This document shows, piece after piece, positions 15,224 to 23,669 of a DNA stretch of 24,267 nt. A program made the position numbers and the translations under genes. A model generated the notes under the pieces. It was not told the DNA's origin. It made no database searches and was given only the letters and a program-made list of their open reading frames with translations. This DNA comes from Sulfuricurvum sp. IAE1 (GTDB taxonomy: Bacteria > Campylobacterota > Campylobacteria > Campylobacterales > Sulfurimonadaceae). Location of the stretch: the NCBI GenBank assembly GCA_945867285.1, contig CAMBHX010000007.1:1-24267 (forward strand). The letters run 5' to 3'. Position 1 is the first letter of the stretch. Each line of letters begins with the position of its first letter.

Positions 15224-15238
15224 CAATTATGATAATTG
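15224..15238. promoter_or_regulatory. 15-base palindrome, candidate LysR operator
   Basis: CAATTAT-G-ATAATTG has seven-base perfect arms around one base. Position within the lysR promoter and between two divergent genes is what is expected of a LysR-type autoregulatory site. It does not show the exact T-N11-A spacing, and AT-rich palindromes arise by chance, so this is tentative. Confidence 0.4.
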
Positions 15239-15279
15239 CAAGATATAAAACACGTTTAAACTTTTGCACAAAAATTGGC

Positions 15280-15285
15280 TATAAT
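15280..15285 (+). promoter_or_regulatory. -10 box TATAAT for the uvrD-truB-csrA-ispE-aas-lplT series
   Basis: TATAAT reads rightward 32 bases before the uvrD ATG, with AAAAGG about ten bases before that ATG. No other strong promoter was seen until the one before smpB, so this may serve all six genes. Confidence 0.5.
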
Positions 15286-15317
15286 AAATATTATATAGGC
15301 TAAAAGGTATATCAGGA

Positions 15318-17366
15318 ATGGATAAAATTTTCGATGCTCTCAACGACGCACAAAAATCTGCCGTTGAACAAATTGATGGGCCTGTCCTTATTCTAGCAGG
15401 TGCTGGAAGTGGAAAAACAAAAACAATTACGTCACGCCTTGCCTATTTACTCGATGTTGTAGGTGTACCCGCCAGCCAAACACTTACTTTGACTTTTACC
15501 AACAAAGCTGCCAAAGAGATGCGAGAGCGTGCCATGAGCCTTATCTCCAACAATACCTATCCGCCGCTACTGTGTACCTTTCACAAATTTGGACTTCTTT
15601 TTCTAAAGTCCAATATTCATCTCATGGGACGAAGCAATACTTTTGTCGTTATCGATACCGATGATAAAAAAAAGATTCTCAAAAAAATAAATTCTGACCT
15701 TCCTACTGCATTGGTTGCCAGTGAAATATCCCGCTATAAAAATTCCCTCATCGAGCCCGATGAAGCATACCGACAAGCAGAGCTTACCAACTATAAACAC
15801 ATCGCCAAAATTTATGAAGAGTATCAAGCTTATTTGGCCAGTAACAACCTCGTCGATTTTGATGATCTGCTATGCCTCACTTTCAAACTCCTCAACGAGA
15901 ACGACGATTTATGTCGTAATACCAGTGAACGATACCGTTATATTATGATTGATGAGTACCAAGACACCAACGAACTTCAGCTTCAACTGCTCCAAAAATT
16001 ATGTTCAACACATAACAATCTCTGTGTCGTAGGAGATGACGATCAAAGCATCTACGGATGGCGAGGGGCGCATGTCCGTAATATTCTCGAATTTGACCAA
16101 GATTTTACCGGCACCACCGTCGTCAAACTTGAGCACAACTACCGCTCCACTCAACCCATTCTTACCGTTGCCAATGCCCTCATCGAACACAATCGCACCC
16201 GGCACGGAAAAACACTGATCGCTACCAAAGCCGGAGGAGATGCCGTTGCTGTATTTAACACCCACGATGAAACCGAAGAGGCCAAAAAAGTAGCTACTGA
16301 AATACGTAAACTGCTCGATAGCGGTGTACGAGCTAGTGAAATCGCCGTTTTGTACCGTATCAATGCCCTCTCACGGTCACTCGAAGAGGGACTCAACCGT
16401 GCAGGTGTTGGATACCGTCTCGTAGGGGGATTGAGGTTCTATGACCGAGCCGAAATCAAAGACCTCATCAGCTATTTGCGTGTCATCATCAATGTCCATG
16501 ACAATTTTTCCCTCAAACGAATCATCAACAAACCCAAACGAGGACTTGGTAAAGCAGCTTTGGATAAACTAGAGCTTAACTCCATGGACGCAGGTCTTTC
16601 GATGTTTGAATACATCACCACCTCCACTGATGCAACGCTTGAAACACTGGTTCGCAAAAAGAGCGTAGGTGAACTGCGTCTTTTCGCCCGTGAAATTTTA
16701 GATCTACAAGCACGCAGCAATGAGGCACTCTACAACTTTATTGACTTTTTTGAAGATGCGTTCCGTATCAAAGAGACACTCAAAGGTCTGCCCGATGAAG
16801 CCGAAAAAATTGCCAACGTAGATGAGTTTTATGGTCTCTTTCGTGACTATATCACCCAAAATCCAGATATGTCGCTTGCCGAATTTCTCAACGACATCAC
16901 ACTCCAAAGCGATCAAGACCAAGTCGAGGGAGAGAGTATCTATATCATGAGTATTCACGCTTCCAAGGGTCTTGAATTTGAGCATCTCTTTGTCATCGGG
17001 ATGGAAGAGGGATTTTTACCTCTCATTGGTGATGGCAGCGATCTTGAAGAGGAGCGACGACTAGGATACGTCGCCATCACACGAGCCAAAATACATCTAA
17101 CCCTCTCTAGCGTCAACAGTCGCTTTTACAAAGGTCGACGTACCGAGCTCTCAAAAAGTCGTTTTATTAACGAAGCAGGACTATGTGAAGGATCATTGCG
17201 ACTAGAAAAAAACACCTCCTACAAAAAAGGAGATTTAGTACGTCACAAAATATTTGGGCCTGGCCGCGTTGAAGGAGTCAGTAAATCGGGACGTGAGTTC
17301 AAATTGCTCATAAATTTTGGTGGTAGCAAACGTGATATTTTAGCCTCATTTGTGGAGAAACTTTGA
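15318..17366 (+). CDS. uvrD: UvrD/PcrA-type ATP-dependent 3'-5' DNA helicase
   Basis: Superfamily 1A helicase of 682 residues that unwinds DNA in repair and removes proteins from DNA. All motifs are present: Walker A AGAGSGKT (27-34), TFTNKAAKEM (59-68), DEYQD (212-216), GDDDQSIYGWRG (239-250), EHNYRST, IMSIHASKGLEF (543-554) and YVAITRAK. The C-terminus GDLVRHKIFGPGRVEGVSKSG...LLINFGG matches the PcrA/UvrD Tudor-like end that contacts RNA polymerase. That tail favours UvrD/PcrA over Rep. Its TGA overlaps the TTG start of truB. Together with mfd at the other end, the window holds two transcription-linked repair genes. Confidence 0.93.
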   Translation: MDKIFDALNDAQKSAVEQIDGPVLILAGAGSGKTKTITSRLAYLLDVVGVPASQTLTLTFTNKAAKEMRERAMSLISNNTYPPLLCTFHKFGLLFLKSNIHLMGRSNTFVVIDTDDKKKILKKINSDLPTALVASEISRYKNSLIEPDEAYRQAELTNYKHIAKIYEEYQAYLASNNLVDFDDLLCLTFKLLNENDDLCRNTSERYRYIMIDEYQDTNELQLQLLQKLCSTHNNLCVVGDDDQSIYGWRGAHVRNILEFDQDFTGTTVVKLEHNYRSTQPILTVANALIEHNRTRHGKTLIATKAGGDAVAVFNTHDETEEAKKVATEIRKLLDSGVRASEIAVLYRINALSRSLEEGLNRAGVGYRLVGGLRFYDRAEIKDLISYLRVIINVHDNFSLKRIINKPKRGLGKAALDKLELNSMDAGLSMFEYITTSTDATLETLVRKKSVGELRLFAREILDLQARSNEALYNFIDFFEDAFRIKETLKGLPDEAEKIANVDEFYGLFRDYITQNPDMSLAEFLNDITLQSDQDQVEGESIYIMSIHASKGLEFEHLFVIGMEEGFLPLIGDGSDLEEERRLGYVAITRAKIHLTLSSVNSRFYKGRRTELSKSRFINEAGLCEGSLRLEKNTSYKKGDLVRHKIFGPGRVEGVSKSGREFKLLINFGGSKRDILASFVEKL

Positions 17367-18184
17367 ACCGTCTTTTTGTTGTCAAAAAACCCGCTGGTAT
17401 TAGTTCCAATCATTATCTGGGTCGAATAAAACGTCGTTATGGGGTAAAAAAAGCAGGCTTTTCGGGAACATTAGACCCTTTTGCCAAAGGGGTACTGATT
17501 ATCGCTTTTGGCAATCATGGGAGACTTTTTCGATTTTTAGCCAAAACGCCCAAACGTTACAAAGCTACATTGTGGCTGGGAGCTTATTCACCTACCTTGG
17601 ATATTGAGGGAGTTGAGAGCGTCGAGACTGTTACGCCTATCGATCTTGAGACACTACGTACTACTATCGCATCCCTCACAGGTGAGCTCACCTATTTACC
17701 GCCAAAATTTAGTGCCAAACGTCTCAATGGGAAACGTGCTTATGAGTTTGCACGAGCTGGGATTGATGTGGAACTAAAAACAATCACCTCGACCGTGTAT
17801 GATATTCAACTGCTCCATTATTGTCACCCCTTTGTCACCTTTGAGGCCACCGTTTCAGAAGGGAGCTATATTCGTTCTCTTGGAGAAATGATTGCAGATA
17901 ATCTTGGATATGAGGGTAGCCTCAGTGCCCTAGAGCGTCTCAATGAAGGGCAATTTGTGTACGATGATGAGAAAGAAATCGATATCAAAACCGCTCTGTG
18001 CTTGCCCAAAAACCGCTATAATGGAACATTAGAAACAATTTTAATGGGTCAACCACTGAGTCGGGAACTTTTTGACATTCCAGACAATGGTACCTATTGG
18101 CTCGACAATGGTGATACTATTTCGATTATCGAGATACGTGATGACAAAATCAGTTATATTTTAAACAAGGTTGAGGCATGTTAA
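17363..18184 (+). CDS. truB: tRNA pseudouridine-55 synthase
   Basis: Converts U55 of the T-arm of tRNAs to pseudouridine. The catalytic Asp38 lies in GFSGTLDPFAKGVL (32-44). YKATLWLGAYSPTLDIEG, PPKFSAKRLNGKRAYEFARAG and SEGSYIRSLGEMI are all classic TruB segments. It has 273 residues. The start is a TTG at 17363 that overlaps the uvrD stop (TTGA), with GGAG six bases upstream; this gives the family N-terminus (LFVVKKPAGISS), so TTG is well supported. Confidence 0.95.
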   Translation: MNRLFVVKKPAGISSNHYLGRIKRRYGVKKAGFSGTLDPFAKGVLIIAFGNHGRLFRFLAKTPKRYKATLWLGAYSPTLDIEGVESVETVTPIDLETLRTTIASLTGELTYLPPKFSAKRLNGKRAYEFARAGIDVELKTITSTVYDIQLLHYCHPFVTFEATVSEGSYIRSLGEMIADNLGYEGSLSALERLNEGQFVYDDEKEIDIKTALCLPKNRYNGTLETILMGQPLSRELFDIPDNGTYWLDNGDTISIIEIRDDKISYILNKVEAC

Positions 18185-18405
18185 TACTTTCACGCAAATT
18201 AGACGAATCAATCCTCATCGGAGATTCTATCACCCTCAAAGTTGTCTCCATCGACAAAGGAGTCGTAAAACTTGGCATTGATGCCCCTGCTGACATACGG
18301 GTATTGCGCAGTGAACTTATTGGCGCAGTATGCGATTCTAATAAGGCAGCTAGTACATCCGATGAATCACTGTTACATCAGCTGACATCTAAATTCAAAC
18401 TATGA
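18178..18405 (+). CDS. csrA: RNA-binding global regulator CsrA
   Basis: Small dimeric protein of 75 residues that binds GGA motifs in mRNA leaders to block or stabilise translation. In Campylobacterota it controls motility and is antagonised by FliW (established for Campylobacter and Helicobacter). MLILSRKLDESILIGDSITLKV, KLGIDAPADIRVLRSEL and the key Arg44 are visible. The final 20 residues are polar and less conserved, slightly longer than the 61-residue E. coli form. The ATG overlaps truB by seven bases and the stop overlaps the ispE start (ATGA). Confidence 0.96.
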   Translation: MLILSRKLDESILIGDSITLKVVSIDKGVVKLGIDAPADIRVLRSELIGAVCDSNKAASTSDESLLHQLTSKFKL

Positions 18406-19172
18406 AGAAATATCAAGCGTTCGCCAAAGTCAATATTTTTCTTAAAATTACTGGAATACGGGGTGAGTATCACACTATCACTTCTCGATTTATGCGTGTC
18501 TCAAATCTCTTTGACACCTTATGGTTTGAGCCAAAATTGACCCCTGAGTTTGAGATTCGAGGTGAATTTGATTGCCAAACACATTCCAACACTATCTATA
18601 AGGCGTACAAATATCTTCAAAGTGCAACTCGCAGCGATAAACTAAGTACTTTTATAGAAAACAATGCTATTTGTGTGGACAAAAAAATTCCATCCTTTGC
18701 AGGGCTTGGTGGCGGAAGTAGCGATGCGGCAACTTTTTTGATTATGTGTAATGAACAGCTCCATCTCGATCTTACGCTCGATGAACTTTGTGACATTGGA
18801 ACCCGCGTCGGTGCCGATGTCCCCTTTTTCCTCCATGGTTACGATAGTGCCAACGTCACAGGTATCGGAGAAATAGTTCGGCAGTTCAATGAACCATTGA
18901 TTGATTTCGAGGTCATTACACCTGCACTCCAAATCAGTACCCCTGCTGTGTATCGTTATTATCGAGAACATCTCTATGCCCCTATTTCATCACAAGAAGC
19001 GCTTGATCTCGAGTCAACCCCCTCACGAGATATTTTGTCCTCAATGGATCCCAAAAGCGCCAATGACCTTTATGGTGCAGCACTGGGATGCTATGACGAA
19101 CTACATGAAAAAGAAGGGTGGTTTTTTAGTGGTAGCGGTAGCAGTTTTTTTCGTGCACAGAGGTTAGTATAA
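18402..19172 (+). CDS. ispE: 4-diphosphocytidyl-2-C-methyl-D-erythritol kinase
   Basis: GHMP-family kinase of the MEP isoprenoid pathway, phosphorylating CDP-methylerythritol. Visible motifs are AKVNIFLKITG (8-18, with catalytic Lys9), the phosphate loop PSFAGLGGGSSDAA (97-110), Asp139 in RVGADVPFF, and the late GSGSSFF loop. At 256 residues it is somewhat short for IspE, as in related bacteria. It is coupled to csrA through ATGA and its stop directly abuts the aas start. Confidence 0.94.
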   Translation: MKKYQAFAKVNIFLKITGIRGEYHTITSRFMRVSNLFDTLWFEPKLTPEFEIRGEFDCQTHSNTIYKAYKYLQSATRSDKLSTFIENNAICVDKKIPSFAGLGGGSSDAATFLIMCNEQLHLDLTLDELCDIGTRVGADVPFFLHGYDSANVTGIGEIVRQFNEPLIDFEVITPALQISTPAVYRYYREHLYAPISSQEALDLESTPSRDILSSMDPKSANDLYGAALGCYDELHEKEGWFFSGSGSSFFRAQRLV

Positions 19173-21305
19173 ATGCTTAAAACGCTTTTACGTAAACTAT
19201 TATTTTTTTTATTCCGGATTAAAATCGTAGGGGAGCTAAAGCTTCAGGGTGATCGAAATATCATTATTGCCAACCATCAATCGTTTCTTGATGGTCTGAT
19301 TTTGGGTCTAGTTCTCCCGATTTCCCCTATCTTTGTTATCAATACTCAAATAGCGCAACGCCCCATCATCAATTTTCTCCTAAAACTGAGTGACTATTTG
19401 GTCATTGACCCCACTAATCCCATGGGGATAAAAACGATTATCCGTCTTATCGAGCACGGTAAAACAGTCGTTATCTTTCCCGAAGGGCGTATCACCACTA
19501 CGGGCGGATTGATGAAGATTTATGAAGGAGGCGCTTTTGTAGCTGCCAAAACGGGCTCCAATATCCTGCCGATTGTCATCAATGGAGCCCACTTTAGCCC
19601 GCTATCACGTATGCCCCAAGAACATCCGAGACGACTGCTTCCTCAAATTACAGTTACCTATTGCGCCCCCCAAAGACTCAATGTTGACCACTACACCTCA
19701 TCTTCACAACAGCACGCTGATGCCGGAGAAGCCATGAGGGCCTTGATGCAACACAGCATCTACGAAGCTCGAACGTCTAACACCCTCTTTGAAGCTTTTT
19801 TACTCGCTATGAAAGAGTATGGTCCAGCACGTCGTGTCCTCGAAGACACCAAGCTCATCGAATGCTCGTACAAAGATGTGCTCAAAATGTCGCTAGCCCT
19901 TGGGCGTCTTGTTTCCAAACATACCCAACAACATGAGACAGTGGGAATACTTATGCCCACTGCTGTCCCTACACTAGCCCTTATTTTAGGATTTGGTGCC
20001 TTTGGACGTATTCCAGCCATGCTCAATTTCACCGCAGGTGTCGATTCTCTCAAAAGCTCATGTGCCGCTGCATGCGTTAACACCATTATCACCTCGAGAG
20101 CTTTTATCGAACAAGCAAAACTCGAAAATAAGCTCGAAGCTCTCAAGGCTCTCACGATTATCTATCTGGAAGATTTAAAACCACAATTTACCCTTATGGA
20201 CAAACTTTGGCTCATGGGATATGCACTACATTTCCCCAAACATGCTTCATGTGATCAGACTCCAAGTGCTCCTGCTACTGTTTTGTTTACCTCAGGATCC
20301 GAAGGATTGCCCAAAGGTGTTGTTTTATCCCACAACGCACTTCTCGCTAATATTGCACAGATACGTTCTATGTTTGATCTATCCACAGACGATAAAGTCC
20401 TCAATGTTCTACCCATGTTTCACTCCTTTGGATTGACTGCTGGGACACTACTTCCTTTGTTTGGCGGGATGAAAATATTTTTATACCCCTCCCCTTTACA
20501 TTATAAAACTATTCCTGAAATCGCTTATGACCGCTCTTGTACGGTGCTATTTGGAACCAATAGCTTTTTAGGTCAATATGCCCAAAATGCTCATGTGTAT
20601 GATTTTTACAATCTTCGTTATGTCGTGGCGGGTGCTGAAAAACTTTCTCAAAGCGTTCGAGATCTATGGTTTGAAAAATTTGGACTTCGTATTTTTGAGG
20701 GCTACGGCGCTACTGAAGCAGCACCCGTCATCGCTGTTAACAGTAAAATGGCCTATAAAAGCGGGACAGTCGGTCAACTACTACCAGGGATTTCTTATAT
20801 TCTAACATCCGTTGAAGGAATTGACGAAGGCGGAGTACTCCATGTGAGTGGAGGAAATCTCATGAGTGGCTATCTGCGTAGCACCAATCCAGGCATTTTG
20901 GAAAAACCTAGCAGTAGCGCGGGAGAGGGGTGGTATGATACTGGAGATATTGTCACTGTTGACGATCAAGGCTATATCCGTATTATAGGACGGGTCAAAC
21001 GGTTTGCCAAAATTGCTGGAGAAATGGTATCACTCGAATCCGTTGAGATTTTAGCTCAAAGCGCATCGCCTGATTTTATCCATGCCGCCTCATCAAAAAA
21101 TGACGAAAATCGGGGTGAAACCATTATCCTTTTCACAACCTCTCCCGATTTAAAAAGAGACACCTTGATAAAAATAGCAAAGAGTCTTGGATTTGGCGAA
21201 ATTACTGTTCCTAAAAAAATTCAGTTTATAGCCGACATTCCACTCTTAGGTTCAGGTAAAACTGATTACGTCACACTCAAATCAATGGCTAGTGCGTTAG
21301 AGTGA
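19173..21305 (+). CDS. aas: Bifunctional 2-acylglycerophosphoethanolamine acyltransferase / acyl-ACP synthetase
   Basis: Two-domain protein of 710 residues that re-acylates lysophospholipids at the inner membrane. Residues 1-180 form a PlsC-type acyltransferase with the H-x4-D active site (His35, Asp40 in NHQSFLD) and FPEGR at 102-106. Residues about 200-710 form an AMP-binding acyl-ACP/CoA synthetase: TSGSEGLPKG (373-382), YGATEAAP (511-518), YDTGD (588-592) and the C-terminal Lys696 in GSGKTDY. Both domains look intact. The ATG follows the ispE stop with no gap, and its own stop overlaps the GTG of the next gene. Pairing with an LplT-like transporter strongly supports lysophospholipid salvage over a general fatty-acid ligase. 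Confidence 0.9.
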   Translation: MLKTLLRKLLFFLFRIKIVGELKLQGDRNIIIANHQSFLDGLILGLVLPISPIFVINTQIAQRPIINFLLKLSDYLVIDPTNPMGIKTIIRLIEHGKTVVIFPEGRITTTGGLMKIYEGGAFVAAKTGSNILPIVINGAHFSPLSRMPQEHPRRLLPQITVTYCAPQRLNVDHYTSSSQQHADAGEAMRALMQHSIYEARTSNTLFEAFLLAMKEYGPARRVLEDTKLIECSYKDVLKMSLALGRLVSKHTQQHETVGILMPTAVPTLALILGFGAFGRIPAMLNFTAGVDSLKSSCAAACVNTIITSRAFIEQAKLENKLEALKALTIIYLEDLKPQFTLMDKLWLMGYALHFPKHASCDQTPSAPATVLFTSGSEGLPKGVVLSHNALLANIAQIRSMFDLSTDDKVLNVLPMFHSFGLTAGTLLPLFGGMKIFLYPSPLHYKTIPEIAYDRSCTVLFGTNSFLGQYAQNAHVYDFYNLRYVVAGAEKLSQSVRDLWFEKFGLRIFEGYGATEAAPVIAVNSKMAYKSGTVGQLLPGISYILTSVEGIDEGGVLHVSGGNLMSGYLRSTNPGILEKPSSSAGEGWYDTGDIVTVDDQGYIRIIGRVKRFAKIAGEMVSLESVEILAQSASPDFIHAASSKNDENRGETIILFTTSPDLKRDTLIKIAKSLGFGEITVPKKIQFIADIPLLGSGKTDYVTLKSMASALE

Positions 21306-22570
21306 ACCGATTTTTTTATCTCTTGTGTACGAGACGTTTTGCCCCCATCTTCGCCACCTCGGTACTTGGAGCACTTAACGACAATATTCTCAAAAACACC
21401 CTCGTTATTTTGGTCGTATTTCAAGCCTCTTCCTGGACAACTCTAAACAGTGCCATTATCGCACCTCTCATCGGAGGGCTCTTTATCCTTCCATTTTTTC
21501 TTTTTTCTGGACTGGCTGGAGAGCTTTGTGATACTTTTGACAAAGCTGCCATTGCACGCATAATAAAACTCTTGGAAATTTTCCTCATGACATTGGCTAC
21601 CATCGGGTTTTTCCTCCACTCTTTTGAACTGTTAGCTTTTATCATCTTTGGTATGGGATTGCACTCGACATTTTTTGGTCCACTAAAATATTCCATTCTC
21701 CCACAACATCTTCACGATAATGAACTCGTGAGCGCCAATACTCTTATGGAGTCAGGAACATTTATTGCCATTTTGATGGGTGCAATTCTGGGAGGTGTTT
21801 TTGGACAGATCACTCATGGCGGTACCATAGCAGGTCTCATTGGCACCAGTATCGCTATCATAGGCTACAGTGCCAGCCGTACTATTCCTCCAGCTGGCTC
21901 ACTGGCTCCAAATATCCTTCCTGTAAGATTTACTATTTTCACCCAAACGGTACGTGCAATTGGTTACGCTTATGCCAATCGTACACTGTTTTTTTCAATC
22001 CTTAGCATCTCATGGTTTTGGCTGTATGGTGCTCTTTTTCTCACCTATTTCCCCACTATAGTCAACACCACTCTTCATGCAACGGCCAGCCTCGTTACAG
22101 TATTTTTAACTCTATTTACCGTCGGTATCGCACTAGGATCCATTATTTACGCATTTTTATCACATCACACTGTAAGAATAAGTCTTATTATTATGGGAGC
22201 TATGGGAATGGGAATTTTTGGGATGGATTTTGCCTATTGTACTATAACCTTTCAGGACACCATAGCACTCTTTGAAAATATCACTTTGTATAGACTGCTT
22301 TTGGATACACTTCTCATCGGCATACTAGGAGGAATATTTAGTGTTCCCCTCTACACCATCGTTCAACGCACCAGTGATGCCACTGTTCGCTCACGTGTTA
22401 TTGCCGCTAACAATATCTTCAATGCCCTTTTTATGGTTGCAGGCTCCTTGCTTTGCATGATGGCCATCCATTTTGGTGCTACCGTATCTACTATTTTGGG
22501 GACTTTATCTCTAACAACCCTTTTATTCTGTTTAGGTTTTGTATTTTTTAATCTCAGATATAAGCTATAA
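21302..22570 (+). CDS. lplT: Lysophospholipid transporter LplT (MFS)
   Basis: Membrane transporter of 422 residues with about twelve hydrophobic segments, in the major facilitator superfamily. The LplT signature GALNDNILKNTLVILVVF is at the N-terminus, with FFGPLKYSILPQHLHDNELVSANTLMESGTF around residues 120-150. The family flips lysophosphatidylethanolamine from the outer to the inner leaflet of the inner membrane, feeding Aas. In E. coli the order is lplT-aas; here it is aas-lplT. Translation starts at a GTG overlapping the aas stop (GTGA). Basic residues at helix ends (DKAAIARIIK, VRSRVIAANN) match MFS loop motifs. Confidence 0.88.
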   Translation: MNRFFYLLCTRRFAPIFATSVLGALNDNILKNTLVILVVFQASSWTTLNSAIIAPLIGGLFILPFFLFSGLAGELCDTFDKAAIARIIKLLEIFLMTLATIGFFLHSFELLAFIIFGMGLHSTFFGPLKYSILPQHLHDNELVSANTLMESGTFIAILMGAILGGVFGQITHGGTIAGLIGTSIAIIGYSASRTIPPAGSLAPNILPVRFTIFTQTVRAIGYAYANRTLFFSILSISWFWLYGALFLTYFPTIVNTTLHATASLVTVFLTLFTVGIALGSIIYAFLSHHTVRISLIIMGAMGMGIFGMDFAYCTITFQDTIALFENITLYRLLLDTLLIGILGGIFSVPLYTIVQRTSDATVRSRVIAANNIFNALFMVAGSLLCMMAIHFGATVSTILGTLSLTTLLFCLGFVFFNLRYKL

Positions 22571-22571
22571 T
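22566..22571 (+). promoter_or_regulatory. -10 box TATAAT for smpB, overlapping the lplT stop codon
   Basis: TATAAT includes the TAA of lplT. It predicts a start near 22578 and a leader of about 23 bases with AGGA seven bases before the smpB ATG. A TTTTTT tract lies upstream at the expected periodic position. Confidence 0.55.
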
Positions 22572-22600
22572 TTCGCCACAAGCAATCATCAGGAATCAAC

Positions 22601-23053
22601 ATGGGCGAAACCATAGCCACAAATAAAAAAGTTTTTTTTGACTTTTATATCGAAGAAAAATTTGAAGCAGGTCTTGTACTCCAAGGCTCAGAGGTTAAAG
22701 CGCTACGAGACAAACGCGTCAATCTCAAAGACGGATTTATCAAAATCATCCGAGGTGAAGCGTTTGTTTTTAATGTACATATTGGGATCTTGGCAACTAC
22801 CAATCATTTCTATGCCCACGAAGAGCGAGGAAGCCGCAAGCTCTTATTGCACAAAAAACAAATCGAGAAAATGCATAAAGCAGTTGAAAAAGAGGGGTTT
22901 ACACTTGTACCACTTTCACTCTATCTCAATGACCGCAATATTTTCAAACTCCAAGTTGCCATCGCCAAGGGAAAAAAACTCTATGATAAACGCAGTGACC
23001 TCAAAGAAAAAGATATTAAACGTGACATGGAACGTGCTCTCAAGGGAGGATAA
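22601..23053 (+). CDS. smpB: SsrA(tmRNA)-binding protein SmpB
   Basis: Binds tmRNA and delivers it to stalled ribosomes for trans-translation. At 150 residues it has the usual length. NKKVFFDFYIEEKFEAGLVLQGSEVKALR is the classic N-terminal barrel, followed by GSRKLLLHKKQIEKM and KLQVAIAKGKKLYDKR; the basic tail DLKEKDIKRDMERAL folds into the decoding centre. It has its own promoter. The tmRNA gene was not found in the window. Confidence 0.96.
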   Translation: MGETIATNKKVFFDFYIEEKFEAGLVLQGSEVKALRDKRVNLKDGFIKIIRGEAFVFNVHIGILATTNHFYAHEERGSRKLLLHKKQIEKMHKAVEKEGFTLVPLSLYLNDRNIFKLQVAIAKGKKLYDKRSDLKEKDIKRDMERALKGG

Positions 23054-23154
23054 ATAATATAACTTCTATCCCCACCTTATTACTACCTCTTAATTTTGCA
23101 GTAAGATTTTCGGGATGAATACAGTTTCAAAGCTCAAATTTTGGAACACTCTAT

Positions 23155-23176
23155 GCATTCAAGGGCATGCTTTTTT
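23155..23176 (+). terminator. Weak intrinsic terminator candidate after smpB
   Basis: GCAT, eight-base loop, ATGC, then six T. The stem has only four pairs, so it is marginal, but it is the only hairpin-plus-T-run after smpB in the 241-base convergent gap. Confidence 0.3.
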
Positions 23177-23207
23177 GTAATATTGCTTATTGCTCCAGTG
23201 ATATAGA

Positions 23208-23240
23208 AAATTAAGAAAGAGTAAAAATAAATTAAGAAAG
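23208..23240 (+). repeat. Two direct copies of a 12-base AT-rich repeat
   Basis: AAATTAAGAAAG occurs at 23208-23219 and 23229-23240, a 21-base period equal to about two helical turns. It lies in the convergent gap between smpB and rplS. Low complexity makes chance possible. The rest of this gap (23054-23294) shows no gene. Confidence 0.4.
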
Positions 23241-23260
23241 TATAAGGGAATAAGCTTTTT

Positions 23261-23279
23261 CCACATCTTTAAGATGTGG
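23261..23279. terminator. Strong hairpin downstream of rplS
   Basis: CCACATCTT and AAGATGTGG are perfect nine-base arms about one central base (realistic stem of seven, loop of five), 16 bases after the rplS stop on the minus strand. It is followed on that strand by AAAAAGC rather than T residues, so it is more likely a 3'-end stabiliser or factor-dependent stop than an intrinsic terminator. Confidence 0.4.
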
Positions 23280-23294
23280 CTAGCTCTTTGAAGA

Positions 23295-23669
23295 CTATAG
23301 AGCTGATGCCTTAGGGCGACGAATCTCTTTGATACGTGCTTTTTTACCAGCAAGGTCACGAAGATAAAACAATTTCGCACGACGAACACGTCCACGACGA
23401 AGAACTTCGATTTTTTCTAAGCTATCGCTGTAGATTGGGAATACACGCTCGATACCGATAGCATTTGCTCCGATTTTACGAACAGTAATAGTACGGCCAG
23501 TGCCCTCACCACGAATAGAGATACATACGCCCTCATAACTTTGTACACGAGTTTTTTCACCCTCTGTAATAGAAACCGCTAAACGAAGGGTGTCACCTGC
23601 ACGGAATAGAGGAATATCTTTCCCAGCGATTTGTGCTTGCTCAAAAGCAGCAATGTATTTATTTTTCAT
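23295..23669 (-). CDS. rplS: 50S ribosomal protein L19
   Basis: 124 residues at the interface of the two ribosomal subunits. FRAGDTLRLAVSITEGEKTRVQSYEGVCISIRGEGTGRTITVRKI and the RVFPIYSDSLEKIEVLRRGRVRRAKLFYLRDLAGKKARI stretch are unmistakable. The ATG lies within the end of trmD (11-base overlap) with AAGGA upstream. trmD-rplS adjacency is standard in this phylum and many other bacteria. Confidence 0.97.
   Translation of the reverse strand: MKNKYIAAFEQAQIAGKDIPLFRAGDTLRLAVSITEGEKTRVQSYEGVCISIRGEGTGRTITVRKIGANAIGIERVFPIYSDSLEKIEVLRRGRVRRAKLFYLRDLAGKKARIKEIRRPKASAL

Noticed and set aside
23159..23395. Minus-strand frame of 78 codons with a hydrophobic C-terminal half
   Set aside because: Half overlaps rplS in another frame and the hydrophobic part comes from AT-rich intergenic DNA; no ribosome site, so not a credible small membrane protein.
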